Source: Planobacterium oryzisoli
GTDB taxonomy: Bacteria; Bacteroidota; Bacteroidia; Flavobacteriales; Weeksellaceae
NCBI RefSeq assembly: GCF_015354315.1
Contig: NZ_JADKYY010000003.1
Coordinates: forward strand, 62,001-126,000
Length of the DNA stretch: 64,000 nucleotides
Reading direction: 5' to 3'
A program made the translations under genes and the position numbers. The notes beneath the pieces are model-generated. The model was given only the letters and a program-made list of their open reading frames with translations. It was not told the origin of the DNA and made no database searches. Every line of letters begins with the position of its first letter. Position 1 is the first letter of the stretch. Below are positions 7,223 through 15,363 of the stretch, piece by piece.

Positions 7223-9394
7223 TTAGAATTTATAGCTGATCTGCGCAGAAAAATGACGCGGAAGAATTTGATCGATGTACCCTCCTCGGAAATAGGAGTT
7301 GTATCCAACCTCATCGAAGATATTGTTAAAGAAAACGCGCAGATCCAAGCTGCTGTTCCACTGGTATCCAACCTGAGCATCTACCGTTGTATAGGCCTTC
7401 ATAAGAAATGGCTTAACACCAGGTTCCACGCCTAATACATGGCCGTTATAAAAAGTTTTCTGCGTAAAGTCATCCACGGGTCTTTCTCCTACATAATAGA
7501 TTCCCGCGCCAATATCCATTCCCCGCAAAGCACCGGTAGAAAAACGGTAATTCAGCCACCCATTGGCCGTATGGTTGGGGGAATTCATCGGCGCAGATCC
7601 GTTTACATAGGCCGGGGAATCCTGGTATTTTGCGTCCAGGTACGCCCATCCGGTCATTACCTGCAACTCCGGGGAAATTCTTCCTATTACCTCAACCTCC
7701 AGTCCTTTACGGTTAAGAGACCCTGCCAAGTCGTAGTATCCGGTGGCATTTCCGTTCTGGTCCAGCACCGAGTAGGAGAGATTGGAGGTATTGATATCAA
7801 ACAGGGTCAAGTTAACCCGGAGCTTCTCATCCAACCAGTCGGACTTAATACCTGTTTCCCACTGCCTGGTGGAAGAGGGACCCGTAGTTCCTCCGCCCTG
7901 CAATGGATTTGCAGCGCTTCTAAGTGAGGTAGTAGTGGTATAGGATCCAAATATATTTATATTCTCTTTTGGAAAGAACATCACTCCTAAAGCAGGATTC
8001 CATGCATCGCTATCTTCCTCCCCGGATCTGCCGTTAAGTTTACTGTAACGAAGACCTAGATGCATCTTGATGAATTTACCCATGGCCACAACATCCTGTA
8101 CCATAAACCCTACCGTGGGCGCTAGGGCGCGCACCGGCGCGGAGGCCAGTTCAAAATTCGTATAGTCCACCCCTTCCGGCAACGTATTGGAAACGTCTTC
8201 CAGAACATTTATCTGGTCAATATTTTTCGGTTTGTAAGAGGTGGTTAGTACTTCCGACTGCTTCCAGTCCACGCCTAACTGAACAATGTGATTGGCAAAT
8301 CCGGTCCGAATGCCTTGTCCGATAAGATCCACTTGAAGAACCTGATTTATATCTTCTCTATGGCTCTTTCCTAGGGTACGGTTGCGCAGTTCATCGGGCG
8401 CACTACGGTTCACTGGGCTAAGTGCGGCACCGGTATTCTCTAGCGTGTAACTGCTTCCCATATACGCCGTCCGTACCTTCCACTTATCAGAAAGCTGGCG
8501 GTTTGCGGTTATAGAGTAATTGAACGTTTCGGTATGCGCATCGTCCGTGCGGAATCCTAAAAACTTTCCTTTAGGCATCTCATAAAGCGCATTAACATCA
8601 CCCCCAGCAAGATTCACCGTACCCCTGTCCGGAGTAGTGTGGTTATTCATATAGTCCATCTCTACTACAAGAGTGGTTTTCTCATCCGCACGCAGCGCAA
8701 CGGAGGGGTTCACATAAATTCTGTTGGTTTGCACCCCTTTCCGGAATGAATTACTATCCTGAAAAGCCCCATTGAAGCGAACTGCAACTTTTCGGTCCTT
8801 ATCGAGAACTCTTTGAAAGTCTACCGTAGGACGATAGAAATCCCAACTTCCATAACGCATTCCTACCTGGGTCTGGTTGATAAAACGTGGAGTCTTTGTA
8901 ACCATATTTATAACGCCCCCTGCGGCGCCCAGACCGTCCCCTATTCCTTGCGTCACTGCGGCCGATCCTTTGATTACCTGTATGGATTCTATTCCCTGCA
9001 TATCGGTAAGCATCGAACCAGTTCTAAAATCCGAATCCATAAGTACACCGTTCTTAAGTACCGGAACTCCCCGGTACCCTCTAACAGACATGGACTCTTT
9101 AACGCCTCCGTAACTACCAAATTGTATTACACCGGGAATGTTCTTCACTACGTCTGTGACCGTAAGACCACCAAGTTCCTCAATTACGCGGTGCGATATA
9201 ACCGATATGCTTTGTATCTGATCCCGAGGTTTAAGTGGAAGCCGCGTGATTTCTTCCAGGCCCTCTGGCTGCTTGTTTTTCTCTCCAAACAGTTCGACTT
9301 TGTCAATGGTGTATACTTTGGATTCTTCCGTGGTCTCCTGCGCGTAGAGGGTACCTCCTAAAACGAGCAGCGCAATACTTATTTTATTTTTCAC
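7223..9394 (-). CDS. TonB-dependent siderophore receptor
   Basis: Outer-membrane receptor for a ferric siderophore. The 723-residue product begins with a signal peptide (MKNKISIALLVLGGTLYAQ). A plug domain of about residues 55-170 follows with the marks VTDVVKNIPGVI, VRGYRGVPVLKNG and GLGAAGGVINMVTK, then a 22-strand-type barrel ending QISYKF with the usual terminal Phe. The FecA/FhuA-like plug and length put it in the TonB-siderophore family rather than SusC. It is the first gene of a three-gene operon with a lipoprotein and a PepSY protein. A Fur-like palindrome overlaps its predicted promoter. The substrate is unknown. Confidence 0.93.
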   Translation of the reverse strand: MKNKISIALLVLGGTLYAQETTEESKVYTIDKVELFGEKNKQPEGLEEITRLPLKPRDQIQSISVISHRVIEELGGLTVTDVVKNIPGVIQFGSYGGVKESMSVRGYRGVPVLKNGVLMDSDFRTGSMLTDMQGIESIQVIKGSAAVTQGIGDGLGAAGGVINMVTKTPRFINQTQVGMRYGSWDFYRPTVDFQRVLDKDRKVAVRFNGAFQDSNSFRKGVQTNRIYVNPSVALRADEKTTLVVEMDYMNNHTTPDRGTVNLAGGDVNALYEMPKGKFLGFRTDDAHTETFNYSITANRQLSDKWKVRTAYMGSSYTLENTGAALSPVNRSAPDELRNRTLGKSHREDINQVLQVDLIGQGIRTGFANHIVQLGVDWKQSEVLTTSYKPKNIDQINVLEDVSNTLPEGVDYTNFELASAPVRALAPTVGFMVQDVVAMGKFIKMHLGLRYSKLNGRSGEEDSDAWNPALGVMFFPKENINIFGSYTTTTSLRSAANPLQGGGTTGPSSTRQWETGIKSDWLDEKLRVNLTLFDINTSNLSYSVLDQNGNATGYYDLAGSLNRKGLEVEVIGRISPELQVMTGWAYLDAKYQDSPAYVNGSAPMNSPNHTANGWLNYRFSTGALRGMDIGAGIYYVGERPVDDFTQKTFYNGHVLGVEPGVKPFLMKAYTTVDAQVGYQWNSSLDLRVFFNNIFDEVGYNSYFRGGYIDQILPRHFSAQISYKF

Positions 9395-9416
9395 AAGTCA
9401 TAATTTATTTCCAGTG

Positions 9417-9447
9417 CAAATATATTATTTTTAATTGTTCTAAATAA
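9417..9447 (-). promoter_or_regulatory. Predicted -7 element and Fur-like palindrome before the siderophore receptor
   Basis: On the minus strand TATATTTG (9424-9417) fits the -7 consensus; no TTTG stands at the -33 distance. Directly upstream, 9425-9447 is a 23-base imperfect palindrome centred at 9436. Its outer six bases on each side are exactly complementary (TTATTT / AAATAA), and the left half on the minus strand reads TTATTTAGAA. This resembles the AT-rich Fur boxes of flavobacteria and would occlude the promoter when bound. Assignment to Fur is inferred from motif style and from the downstream iron genes. Confidence 0.6.
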
Positions 9448-9474
9448 GAAAAAGTACTGACAAAAATCATATGC

Positions 9475-9507
9475 ATAAAAAAACTGCACCTTTTCAGATG
9501 CAGTTTT
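9475..9507 (-). terminator. Intrinsic terminator after rpsJ
   Basis: The 9-bp stem AAAACTGCA (9480-9488) / TGCAGTTTT (9499-9507) with a 10-base loop is followed on the minus strand by a run of T residues. It lies 33 bases past the rpsJ stop and just before the iron operon promoter, so the str operon transcript should end here rather than continue to rplC. Confidence 0.8.
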
Positions 9508-9539
9508 ACGTATTGTCCAGGACACCTAGGTCCTTAGTA

Positions 9540-9845
9540 TCACACTTTAATTTCTACGTCAACTCCTGACGGAAGTTCTAGCTTCATTAGAGCATCCACC
9601 GTTTTAGAAGAAGAAGAGTAGATATCCATTAATCTCTTGTGTGCAGATAATTGGAATTGTTCCCTTGCTTTCTTGTTTACGTGCGGGGATCTTAGTACAG
9701 TAAAGATCCTTTTGTTGGTTGGCAATGGAATAGGTCCATTTACCACCGCTCCTGTAGCTTTTACAGTTTTTACGATTTTCTCTGCAGATTTATCTACTAA
9801 GTTGTAATCGTAAGACTTAAGTTTTATTCTGATTCTTTGTGACAT
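9540..9845 (-). CDS. rpsJ: 30S ribosomal protein S10
   Basis: S10 is a head protein of the 30S subunit and a NusE partner in antitermination. The 101-residue product [20 protein letters not shown] has the conserved [10 protein letters not shown]-type start and the [12 protein letters not shown] segment. It lies 19 bases after fusA as the last gene of the str operon and is followed by a terminator. In many bacteria it leads the S10 operon; here it is 4.4 kb from rplC because of the inserted iron operon. Confidence 0.98.
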   Translation of the reverse strand: MSQRIRIKLKSYDYNLVDKSAEKIVKTVKATGAVVNGPIPLPTNKRIFTVLRSPHVNKKAREQFQLSAHKRLMDIYSSSSKTVDALMKLELPSGVDVEIKV

Positions 9846-9864
9846 TTTAAATCTAATTTTTAAA

Positions 9865-11982
9865 TTAACCTCTAGCTTTTGCGATTACTTCCTCAGCGAT
9901 ATTCTGCGGAGCAGGTTCGTACTTTTCAAATTCCATTGAAGAGGTAGCTCTACCTGAAGAAAGCGTTCTTAGTGAAGTTACATAGCCAAACATCTCAGAA
10001 AGCGGAACGAATGCTTTGATGATTTTTGCATTGTTACGATCGTCCATACCGTTCACTGTTCCTCTTCTTCTGTTAAGGTCACCCACAATGTCCCCCATAT
10101 ATTCTTCCGGTGTCACCACCTCAAGCTTCATAATAGGTTCCATAATAACTGCTTTAGCAGCTCTACCGGCTTCCTTGAATCCCATCTTAGCGGCAAGTTC
10201 GAAGGATAGCTGGTCGGAGTCCACTGCGTGGAACGATCCGTCTTTTAGAACAATCTTCATGGCCTCAACTTCAAATCCAGCAAGTGGACCGTTTTTCATT
10301 GATTCCTTGAATCCTTTTTCTACAGAAGGAATGAATTCCTTAGGAATGTTACCTCCCTTGATTTCGTTCACAAACTCAAGACCAGTTTTCCCTTCGTCCG
10401 CTGGACCAATTTGGAAAACGATATCTGCAAACTTACCTCTACCACCAGACTGCTTCTTGTAAACCTCTCTGTGGTTTGCAGTAGCTGTAAGAGCTTCTTT
10501 GTATTCTACCTGCGGCTGTCCTTGGTTTACTTCAACCTTGAACTCTCTACGCATTCTGTCAACAATAATATCCAAGTGCAACTCACCCATACCAGAAATA
10601 ATGGTCTGACCAGATGCCTCATCGGTTTTAACCTGGAACGTTGGATCTTCCTCTGCAAGTTTCGCAAGAGCATTACCCATCTTATCCTGGTCTGCTTTAG
10701 TTTTAGGTTCTACAGCAATACCAATTACTGGATCTGGGAAAATCATAGATTCAAGAACAATTGGGTTCTTCTCATCAGATAGTGTATCCCCAGTCTTAAT
10801 ATCTTTAAATCCAACTGCAGCACCAATATCTCCAGCTTCGATAAATTCTACTGGATTTTGCTTGTTAGCGTGCATCTGATAGATTCTAGAGATTCTCTCT
10901 TTGTTACCAGATCTGGTATTAAGTACATACGATCCTGCATCTAGTCTACCAGAGTATGCTCTGAAGAATGCTAGACGTCCAACGAATGGGTCGGTCGCAA
11001 TCTTAAATGCAAGTGCAGCAAACGGTTCCTTTACATCCGGCTTTCTCGTAATAGGAAGATCGGTCTTAGGATCTGTTCCGTCAATAGCTTCCTTATCCAT
11101 TGGAGATGGAAGATATTTACAAACTGCATCTAACATGAATTGTACTCCCTTATTTTTGAAGGAAGAACCACAAGTCATTGGTATAATAGAAAGATCGATA
11201 GTTGCTTTTCTTAAGGCTTCGTTGATTTCCTCCTCAGTAATGGAATCCGGATCTTCGAAGAACTTCTCCATTAATGTATCGTCGTAATCAGCTACAGCTT
11301 CAACTAATTTTTCTCTGTACTCAAGAACTTCCGCTTTCATATCTTCTGGAATTGGCACCACGTCAAAGGTTGCCCCTTGCGTATTCTCATGCCATATGAT
11401 TGCACGGTTCTTGATCAAGTCTACCACACCTTTAAAATCTTCCTCAGCACCAATTGGAAGTACAATTGGAACAGCATTAGACCCTAGCATTTCTTTCACC
11501 TGCTTACACACGTTTAAGAAATCAGCACCTTGTCTGTCCATCTTGTTAACGAATCCCATACGTGCAACTTTATAGTTGTCAGCAAGTCTCCAGTTAGTTT
11601 CCGATTGCGGCTCCACACCATCTACAGCTGAGAAAAGGAAAACAAGACCATCAAGAACTCTTAAAGATCTGTTTACCTCCACTGTAAAATCTACGTGCCC
11701 TGGGGTATCGATAATATTGAAATGGTATGCCTTAGTTTCAGAAGTAGGCTCTCCTTGTTCGGTTGGAAAGTTCCAAGAACATGTAGTAGCTGCAGAAGTA
11801 ATGGTAATACCTCTTTCCGCTTCCTGCTCCATCCAGTCCATTGTGGAAGCACCTTCGTGCACTTCTCCAAGTTTGTGGGTCTTTCCGGTGTAGAATAAAA
11901 TCCTTTCTGTCGTGGTGGTCTTACCTGCATCAATGTGCGCAGCAATACCAATGTTTCTTGTAAGTTTAAGATCTCTTGCCAT
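9865..11982 (-). CDS. fusA: Translation elongation factor G
   Basis: GTPase that drives translocation and, with RRF, ribosome recycling. The 705-residue product has G1 AHIDAGKTT (residues 15-23), the switch motif RGITI near 58, G3 DTPGHVDF (92-99) and G4 NKMDR (146-150), followed by domains II-V. Domain IV carries the GGRGKFADI region. Length and context between rpsG and rpsJ are normal for EF-G, so this is the main fusA rather than a tetracycline-protection paralogue. Confidence 0.98.
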   Translation of the reverse strand: MARDLKLTRNIGIAAHIDAGKTTTTERILFYTGKTHKLGEVHEGASTMDWMEQEAERGITITSAATTCSWNFPTEQGEPTSETKAYHFNIIDTPGHVDFTVEVNRSLRVLDGLVFLFSAVDGVEPQSETNWRLADNYKVARMGFVNKMDRQGADFLNVCKQVKEMLGSNAVPIVLPIGAEEDFKGVVDLIKNRAIIWHENTQGATFDVVPIPEDMKAEVLEYREKLVEAVADYDDTLMEKFFEDPDSITEEEINEALRKATIDLSIIPMTCGSSFKNKGVQFMLDAVCKYLPSPMDKEAIDGTDPKTDLPITRKPDVKEPFAALAFKIATDPFVGRLAFFRAYSGRLDAGSYVLNTRSGNKERISRIYQMHANKQNPVEFIEAGDIGAAVGFKDIKTGDTLSDEKNPIVLESMIFPDPVIGIAVEPKTKADQDKMGNALAKLAEEDPTFQVKTDEASGQTIISGMGELHLDIIVDRMRREFKVEVNQGQPQVEYKEALTATANHREVYKKQSGGRGKFADIVFQIGPADEGKTGLEFVNEIKGGNIPKEFIPSVEKGFKESMKNGPLAGFEVEAMKIVLKDGSFHAVDSDQLSFELAAKMGFKEAGRAAKAVIMEPIMKLEVVTPEEYMGDIVGDLNRRRGTVNGMDDRNNAKIIKAFVPLSEMFGYVTSLRTLSSGRATSSMEFEKYEPAPQNIAEEVIAKARG

Positions 11983-11988
11983 TTCAGA

Positions 11989-12465
11989 TTAGAATTTAAA
12001 GTGAGAGAATGCTTTGTTAGCTTCTGCCATCTTGTGAGTATCGGATTTCTTCTTATATGCCGCACCTTCTTCTCTGGAAGCAGCGATGATCTCCGCAGCA
12101 AGTTTTAATGCCATGGATTTATCGTTTCTGGCTTTAGCGTACTTGATAAGCCACTTCATTGCCATGGAGATTTTTCTGTCTGCTCTAATAGGCATCGGAA
12201 TCTGAAAGTTCGCACCCCCTACCCTTCTTGAACGTACCTCCACGTGTGGCATAACGTTAGTAAGAGCATCTTTCCAGATTTCAAGGGAAGACTTTTCATT
12301 ATCTCCTTTCTTTGACTCCACTACTTCTAGGGCGTCATAAAATATTTTGAATGCGATGGATTTTTTTCCATCAAGCATTAAGTTATTCACGAATCTAGTT
12401 ACCAATTGATCATTAAATTTTGGATCCGGTAACAACGGTCTTTTTTTCGCTTTTGTCTTTCTCAT
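11989..12465 (-). CDS. rpsG: 30S ribosomal protein S7
   Basis: Initiator of 30S head assembly. The 158-residue product [19 protein letters not shown] carries [16 protein letters not shown] and the [18 protein letters not shown] motif near residue 80. It lies 25 bases after rpsL and 6 before fusA in the minus-strand str operon. Confidence 0.98.
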   Translation of the reverse strand: MRKTKAKKRPLLPDPKFNDQLVTRFVNNLMLDGKKSIAFKIFYDALEVVESKKGDNEKSSLEIWKDALTNVMPHVEVRSRRVGGANFQIPMPIRADRKISMAMKWLIKYAKARNDKSMALKLAAEIIAASREEGAAYKKKSDTHKMAEANKAFSHFKF

Positions 12466-12490
12466 TGTTTCGTTTCTAAAAATTTAATGT

Positions 12491-12895
12491 TTACTTCTTC
12501 TTACCAGTAGGCGCAGCCTGACCTGGCTTAGGTCTCTTAGCTCCGTACTTGGATCTTCTTTGGGTTCTACCATTAACACCAGCGGTGTCAAGTGCTCCTC
12601 TAACAATGTGATAACGTACTCCCGGTAGGTCTTTCACCCTTCCGCCACGCACCAATACTATCGAGTGCTCTTGAAGATTATGTCCTTCGCCCGGGATATA
12701 AGCGTTGACTTCCTTACCATTGGAAAGTCTAACCCTTGCAACTTTTCTTAGTGCAGAGTTAGGTTTCTTAGGCGTGGTGGTATATACTCTCGTACATACG
12801 CCTCGTCTTTGTGGACATGATTCAAGGGCAGCCGATTTGCTCTTCTTGGCAAGTGTGGCTCTTCCTTTTCTAACTAATTGTTGAATAGTAGGCAT
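12491..12895 (-). CDS. rpsL: 30S ribosomal protein S12
   Basis: Decoding-centre protein. The 134-residue product [19 protein letters not shown] has [16 protein letters not shown] and [14 protein letters not shown]. The streptomycin-relevant lysines (Lys43 and Lys88) are present, which is the drug-sensitive form, and Asp89, the target of RimO methylthiolation in E. coli, is conserved. It is the first gene of the str operon, with a consensus promoter about 25 bases upstream of the start codon. Confidence 0.98.
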   Translation of the reverse strand: MPTIQQLVRKGRATLAKKSKSAALESCPQRRGVCTRVYTTTPKKPNSALRKVARVRLSNGKEVNAYIPGEGHNLQEHSIVLVRGGRVKDLPGVRYHIVRGALDTAGVNGRTQRRSKYGAKRPKPGQAAPTGKKK

Positions 12896-12919
12896 TTAAT
12901 TGCTTTTTATTTTAGGGTG

Positions 12920-12950
12920 CAAAAGTAGTGAAATATTTTTTATCCACAAA
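12920..12950 (-). promoter_or_regulatory. Predicted promoter of the str operon (rpsL)
   Basis: On the minus strand TTTG (12950-12947), 19 bases, TACTTTTG (12927-12920). This is an exact match to the TTTG-N19-TANNTTTG form. The leader to the rpsL start would be only about 18 bases. It lies in the 232-base gap divergent with dps; no other clear signal was seen in that gap apart from the dps -7 element. Confidence 0.8.
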
Positions 12951-13097
12951 TGGGTGTAATGAAATTTGTAAGTAAAATAAACTATCGATCAAATAGTTAC
13001 CACCCAAAAAATATAATGCGCGATAACCCATCGAAACACCTAATATGTAAATTGATAAGTTCTATAGCAAAGAAATGGGCATCCAAAGGGCATTTTG

Positions 13098-13105
13098 TAT
13101 CTTTG
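13098..13105 (+). promoter_or_regulatory. Predicted -7 element of dps
   Basis: TATCTTTG fits TANNTTTG and lies 22 bases before the dps ATG. No TTTG stands at the usual -33 distance, which would fit a promoter that needs an activator such as OxyR; that last step is inference. Confidence 0.5.
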
Positions 13106-13127
13106 ACTAATCAAAAAAAATATTATT

Positions 13128-13604
13128 ATGAAAAATTCTAACATCATTGGACTTAAAGAAACGGACTGCACGGCTATTGCTGACAAACTCAATGTACTTT
13201 TGGCAAATTACTCTGTATTCTATCAAAATACTAGGGGAGCACATTGGAACATTAAAGGAGAGCAGTTCTTTACATTACACCCTAAATTTGAGGAACTTTA
13301 TAACAACCTCGTTTTGAAAATTGATGAGATCGCCGAGCGTATTTTAACCTTGGGTGCCACCCCGGCGCACAACTACTCGGACTATCTGGAAGTATCTACT
13401 ATAAAAGAGAGCAAGGAAGTTAGTGACGGCACGAAAGCAGTGGAGAATATTCTTAGTTCGTTTAAAACGGTGATAGACCTTCAAAGGGAACTACTGGATA
13501 TCACGGAAAAGGCGGGCGATGAAGGAACCAATTCACAGATGAGTGACTACATCACCGAACAGGAAAAAGAAGTTTGGATGTATAACTCCTACCTCGGTAA
13601 GTAA
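13128..13604 (+). CDS. dps: Dps family ferritin-like DNA-protection protein
   Basis: Dodecameric mini-ferritin that oxidises and stores iron and protects DNA under peroxide stress. The 158-residue product has the ferroxidase signature: His in RGAHWNIKG near residue 39, and the HPKFEELYNNLVLKIDEIAER stretch supplying Asp and Glu ligands. The start at 13128 leaves a short leader after the TATCTTTG element. It stands alone between the divergent str operon and pncB and is followed by a strong terminator. The N-terminus has few lysines, so DNA binding, as in E. coli Dps, is not assured. Confidence 0.94.
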   Translation: MKNSNIIGLKETDCTAIADKLNVLLANYSVFYQNTRGAHWNIKGEQFFTLHPKFEELYNNLVLKIDEIAERILTLGATPAHNYSDYLEVSTIKESKEVSDGTKAVENILSSFKTVIDLQRELLDITEKAGDEGTNSQMSDYITEQEKEVWMYNSYLGK

Positions 13605-13626
13605 GCCCCAGGTAATCCCTTTACTT

Positions 13627-13660
13627 AAAATAAGCATTCTTCGGAATGCTTATTTTATTT
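13627..13660 (+). terminator. Intrinsic terminator after dps
   Basis: A perfect 13-bp stem at 13627-13639 / 13644-13656 closes on a TTCG tetraloop and is followed by an ATTT-rich tail. It lies 22 bases past the dps stop. Confidence 0.85.
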
Positions 13661-13667
13661 GATTATG

Positions 13668-13675
13668 TACTTTTG
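13668..13675 (+). promoter_or_regulatory. Predicted -7 element of pncB
   Basis: TACTTTTG fits TANNTTTG and is 16 bases upstream of the pncB ATG. The -33 position falls in the dps terminator and has no TTTG, so support is moderate. Confidence 0.45.
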
Positions 13676-13691
13676 TATTTAAACCCTTCCT

Positions 13692-14867
13692 ATGACTCCA
13701 GTAAAACTGAATTCCATCCTTGATAACGATTTTTATAAAATCACGATGCAAAATGCTGTAGTGAAACTTTTTCCCACGCAGCGGGTCAAGTATGAATTTA
13801 TTAACCGTGGCAACCACCATTTTCCCGAAGGTTTCGGAGAGAAACTGCAGCATTCGGTTGCAGCAATGGCGCAACTGTGTCTAACTAAAGAAGAGAAAAT
13901 TTATCTACAGAAAACCTGTCCGTACTTGGAACTTCCCTACTTGGATTTTCTAGAAGGTTTTCGATATGATCCTTCGGAAGTGCTAATACAGCAAGTCGGA
14001 AATGACCTTCAAGTAAGTGTAGAGGGTTATTGGTACCGCACAATCCTTTGGGAAGTACCGCTTCTGGCTTTAATTTCGGAACTGCACTACGAGTTAAACC
14101 ACCTAGAAAGAGATACTAATACTACAGTAGCACATACAACAATCGAGAAGGCTCAAAAATTAAACTCTCTAGGAGTCACCTTTGCGGAATTCGGTACCAG
14201 ACGAAGACACTCTTATAAGGTTCATGATTTGGTTGTTCATTCCTTAACACAGGCAAGCGATTCGAAGTTCATCGGTAGCTCCAATGTACATTTTGCCATG
14301 AAATACGGAATAAAGCCCATTGGTACACACGCACACGAATGGTTTATGTTTCATGGAGCACAATACGGATTCAAAATGGCCAATGAAGTAGCACTCGAAC
14401 ACTGGGTGGATGTATACCGCGGTGATTTGGGGGTAGCACTCTCAGACACGTATACAACAGAGGTGTTTTTCCGCCAGTTCGACAAGAAATTTGCGAAGCT
14501 TTTTGACGGAGTTCGGCACGACAGTGGCGATCCTCTTGAATTTGCAGATAAAACCATTGCACATTACAAAAGTCATGGTATTAATCCCCTATTTAAATAT
14601 ATTATATTCTCCGACGGATTAAACCTTGCCAAAGTGGAAGAAATCACCCACTACTGTCGAGACAAAATTGGAATTTCATTCGGCATAGGCACTAATCTCA
14701 CCAACGATGTGGGGCTTCAACCCATGAATATCGTCATGAAACTATACGGCGTACAGGCTGATAATGGGGATTGGCTCCCTACCATTAAGCTTTCTGATGA
14801 AAAAGGAAAATATACTGGTGACCCCACAATGATCAAATTGGCGAAAGAATTTCTACGAATAAGTTAA
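13692..14867 (+). CDS. pncB: Nicotinate phosphoribosyltransferase
   Basis: Converts nicotinate and PRPP to nicotinate mononucleotide in NAD salvage. The 391-residue product matches the family length. It has the start MTPVKLNSILDNDFYKITMQ, GTRRRHSYKVHD near residue 168 and SNVHFAMKYGIKPIGTHAHEW, where His215 aligns with the phosphorylated catalytic histidine of E. coli PncB. Later motifs DSGDPLEF and FGIGTNLTND are also typical. It is followed after 5 bases by a lipoprotein gene, so a transcription unit running on to rmuC and the methyltransferase is likely. Confidence 0.96.
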   Translation: MTPVKLNSILDNDFYKITMQNAVVKLFPTQRVKYEFINRGNHHFPEGFGEKLQHSVAAMAQLCLTKEEKIYLQKTCPYLELPYLDFLEGFRYDPSEVLIQQVGNDLQVSVEGYWYRTILWEVPLLALISELHYELNHLERDTNTTVAHTTIEKAQKLNSLGVTFAEFGTRRRHSYKVHDLVVHSLTQASDSKFIGSSNVHFAMKYGIKPIGTHAHEWFMFHGAQYGFKMANEVALEHWVDVYRGDLGVALSDTYTTEVFFRQFDKKFAKLFDGVRHDSGDPLEFADKTIAHYKSHGINPLFKYIIFSDGLNLAKVEEITHYCRDKIGISFGIGTNLTNDVGLQPMNIVMKLYGVQADNGDWLPTIKLSDEKGKYTGDPTMIKLAKEFLRIS

Positions 14868-14872
14868 AAAAT

Positions 14873-15358
14873 ATGCGCACCCTATTTTACTTAACCCTGC
14901 TGGCATTCGGAGTAATCGGATGCACCGCGAAAAATAAAATCGTACCTACCGAACCGCTTGCTGGTGGGTACGACCATCGTTTGGCAGATTCGCTTGGAGC
15001 CGACCAGCGCGGAATGAAAAACTATATGCTGGTCCTTTTAAAGACGGGTCCCAAGGACAGCGTCATTACCGATACCCAAAAGCGCGCGGAAATTTTCAAG
15101 GGGCACTTCGCCCATATGGAGAAAATGCAAAAAGAGGACAAACTCATTATGGCCGGGCCCTTTGCCACCAAGAACCACCTCGCGTACCGGGGACTGTTTC
15201 TGCTGCAGGCCGCTTCCCCGGAAGAAGCACGGGCTATAGTACAGGGCGACCCCAGTATTGCTAGCGAAATATTTTCTGTTGAAATACTTCCTTTCTACGG
15301 TTCGGCTGCCCTTCCGATGCATTTGAAGTACCACCAAAGGATAAGTAAACAGGACTAA
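14873..15358 (+). CDS. Lipoprotein with YciI-like domain
   Basis: The 161-residue product starts MRTLFYLTLLAFGVIGC, a signal peptide with a lipobox and lipid-bearing Cys17. The mature part holds a YCII-like fold: MKNYMLVLLKTGP, HFAHMEKMQKEDKLIMAGPF, YRGLFLLQAASPEEARAIV and a C-terminal EILPF strand. Cytoplasmic YciI proteins are small dimeric enzymes or sensors of uncertain role; here the domain is exported and lipid-anchored. The gene sits between pncB and rmuC with gaps of 5 bases on both sides. The function is unknown. Confidence 0.8.
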   Translation: MRTLFYLTLLAFGVIGCTAKNKIVPTEPLAGGYDHRLADSLGADQRGMKNYMLVLLKTGPKDSVITDTQKRAEIFKGHFAHMEKMQKEDKLIMAGPFATKNHLAYRGLFLLQAASPEEARAIVQGDPSIASEIFSVEILPFYGSAALPMHLKYHQRISKQD

Positions 15359-15363
15359 ACCTA

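Noticed and set aside
7439-7927. 162-codon plus-strand frame inside the siderophore receptor gene
   Set aside because: Antisense shadow of the barrel-coding part, with no start context or known domain.
8813-9361. 182-codon open frame on the plus strand inside the siderophore receptor gene
   Set aside because: It is antisense to the conserved plug domain of a TonB receptor, with unusual composition and no recognisable domain.
5335-9394. Recent horizontal transfer of the iron operon on base composition
   Set aside because: By eye it is richer in G+C than the ribosomal genes, but so are rmuC and its neighbours; without a computed baseline the difference is not evidence of transfer.
12950-13141. 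63-codon plus-strand frame before dps
   Set aside because: It overlaps the dps start and the promoters of both divergent genes, and its composition is that of intergenic sequence.
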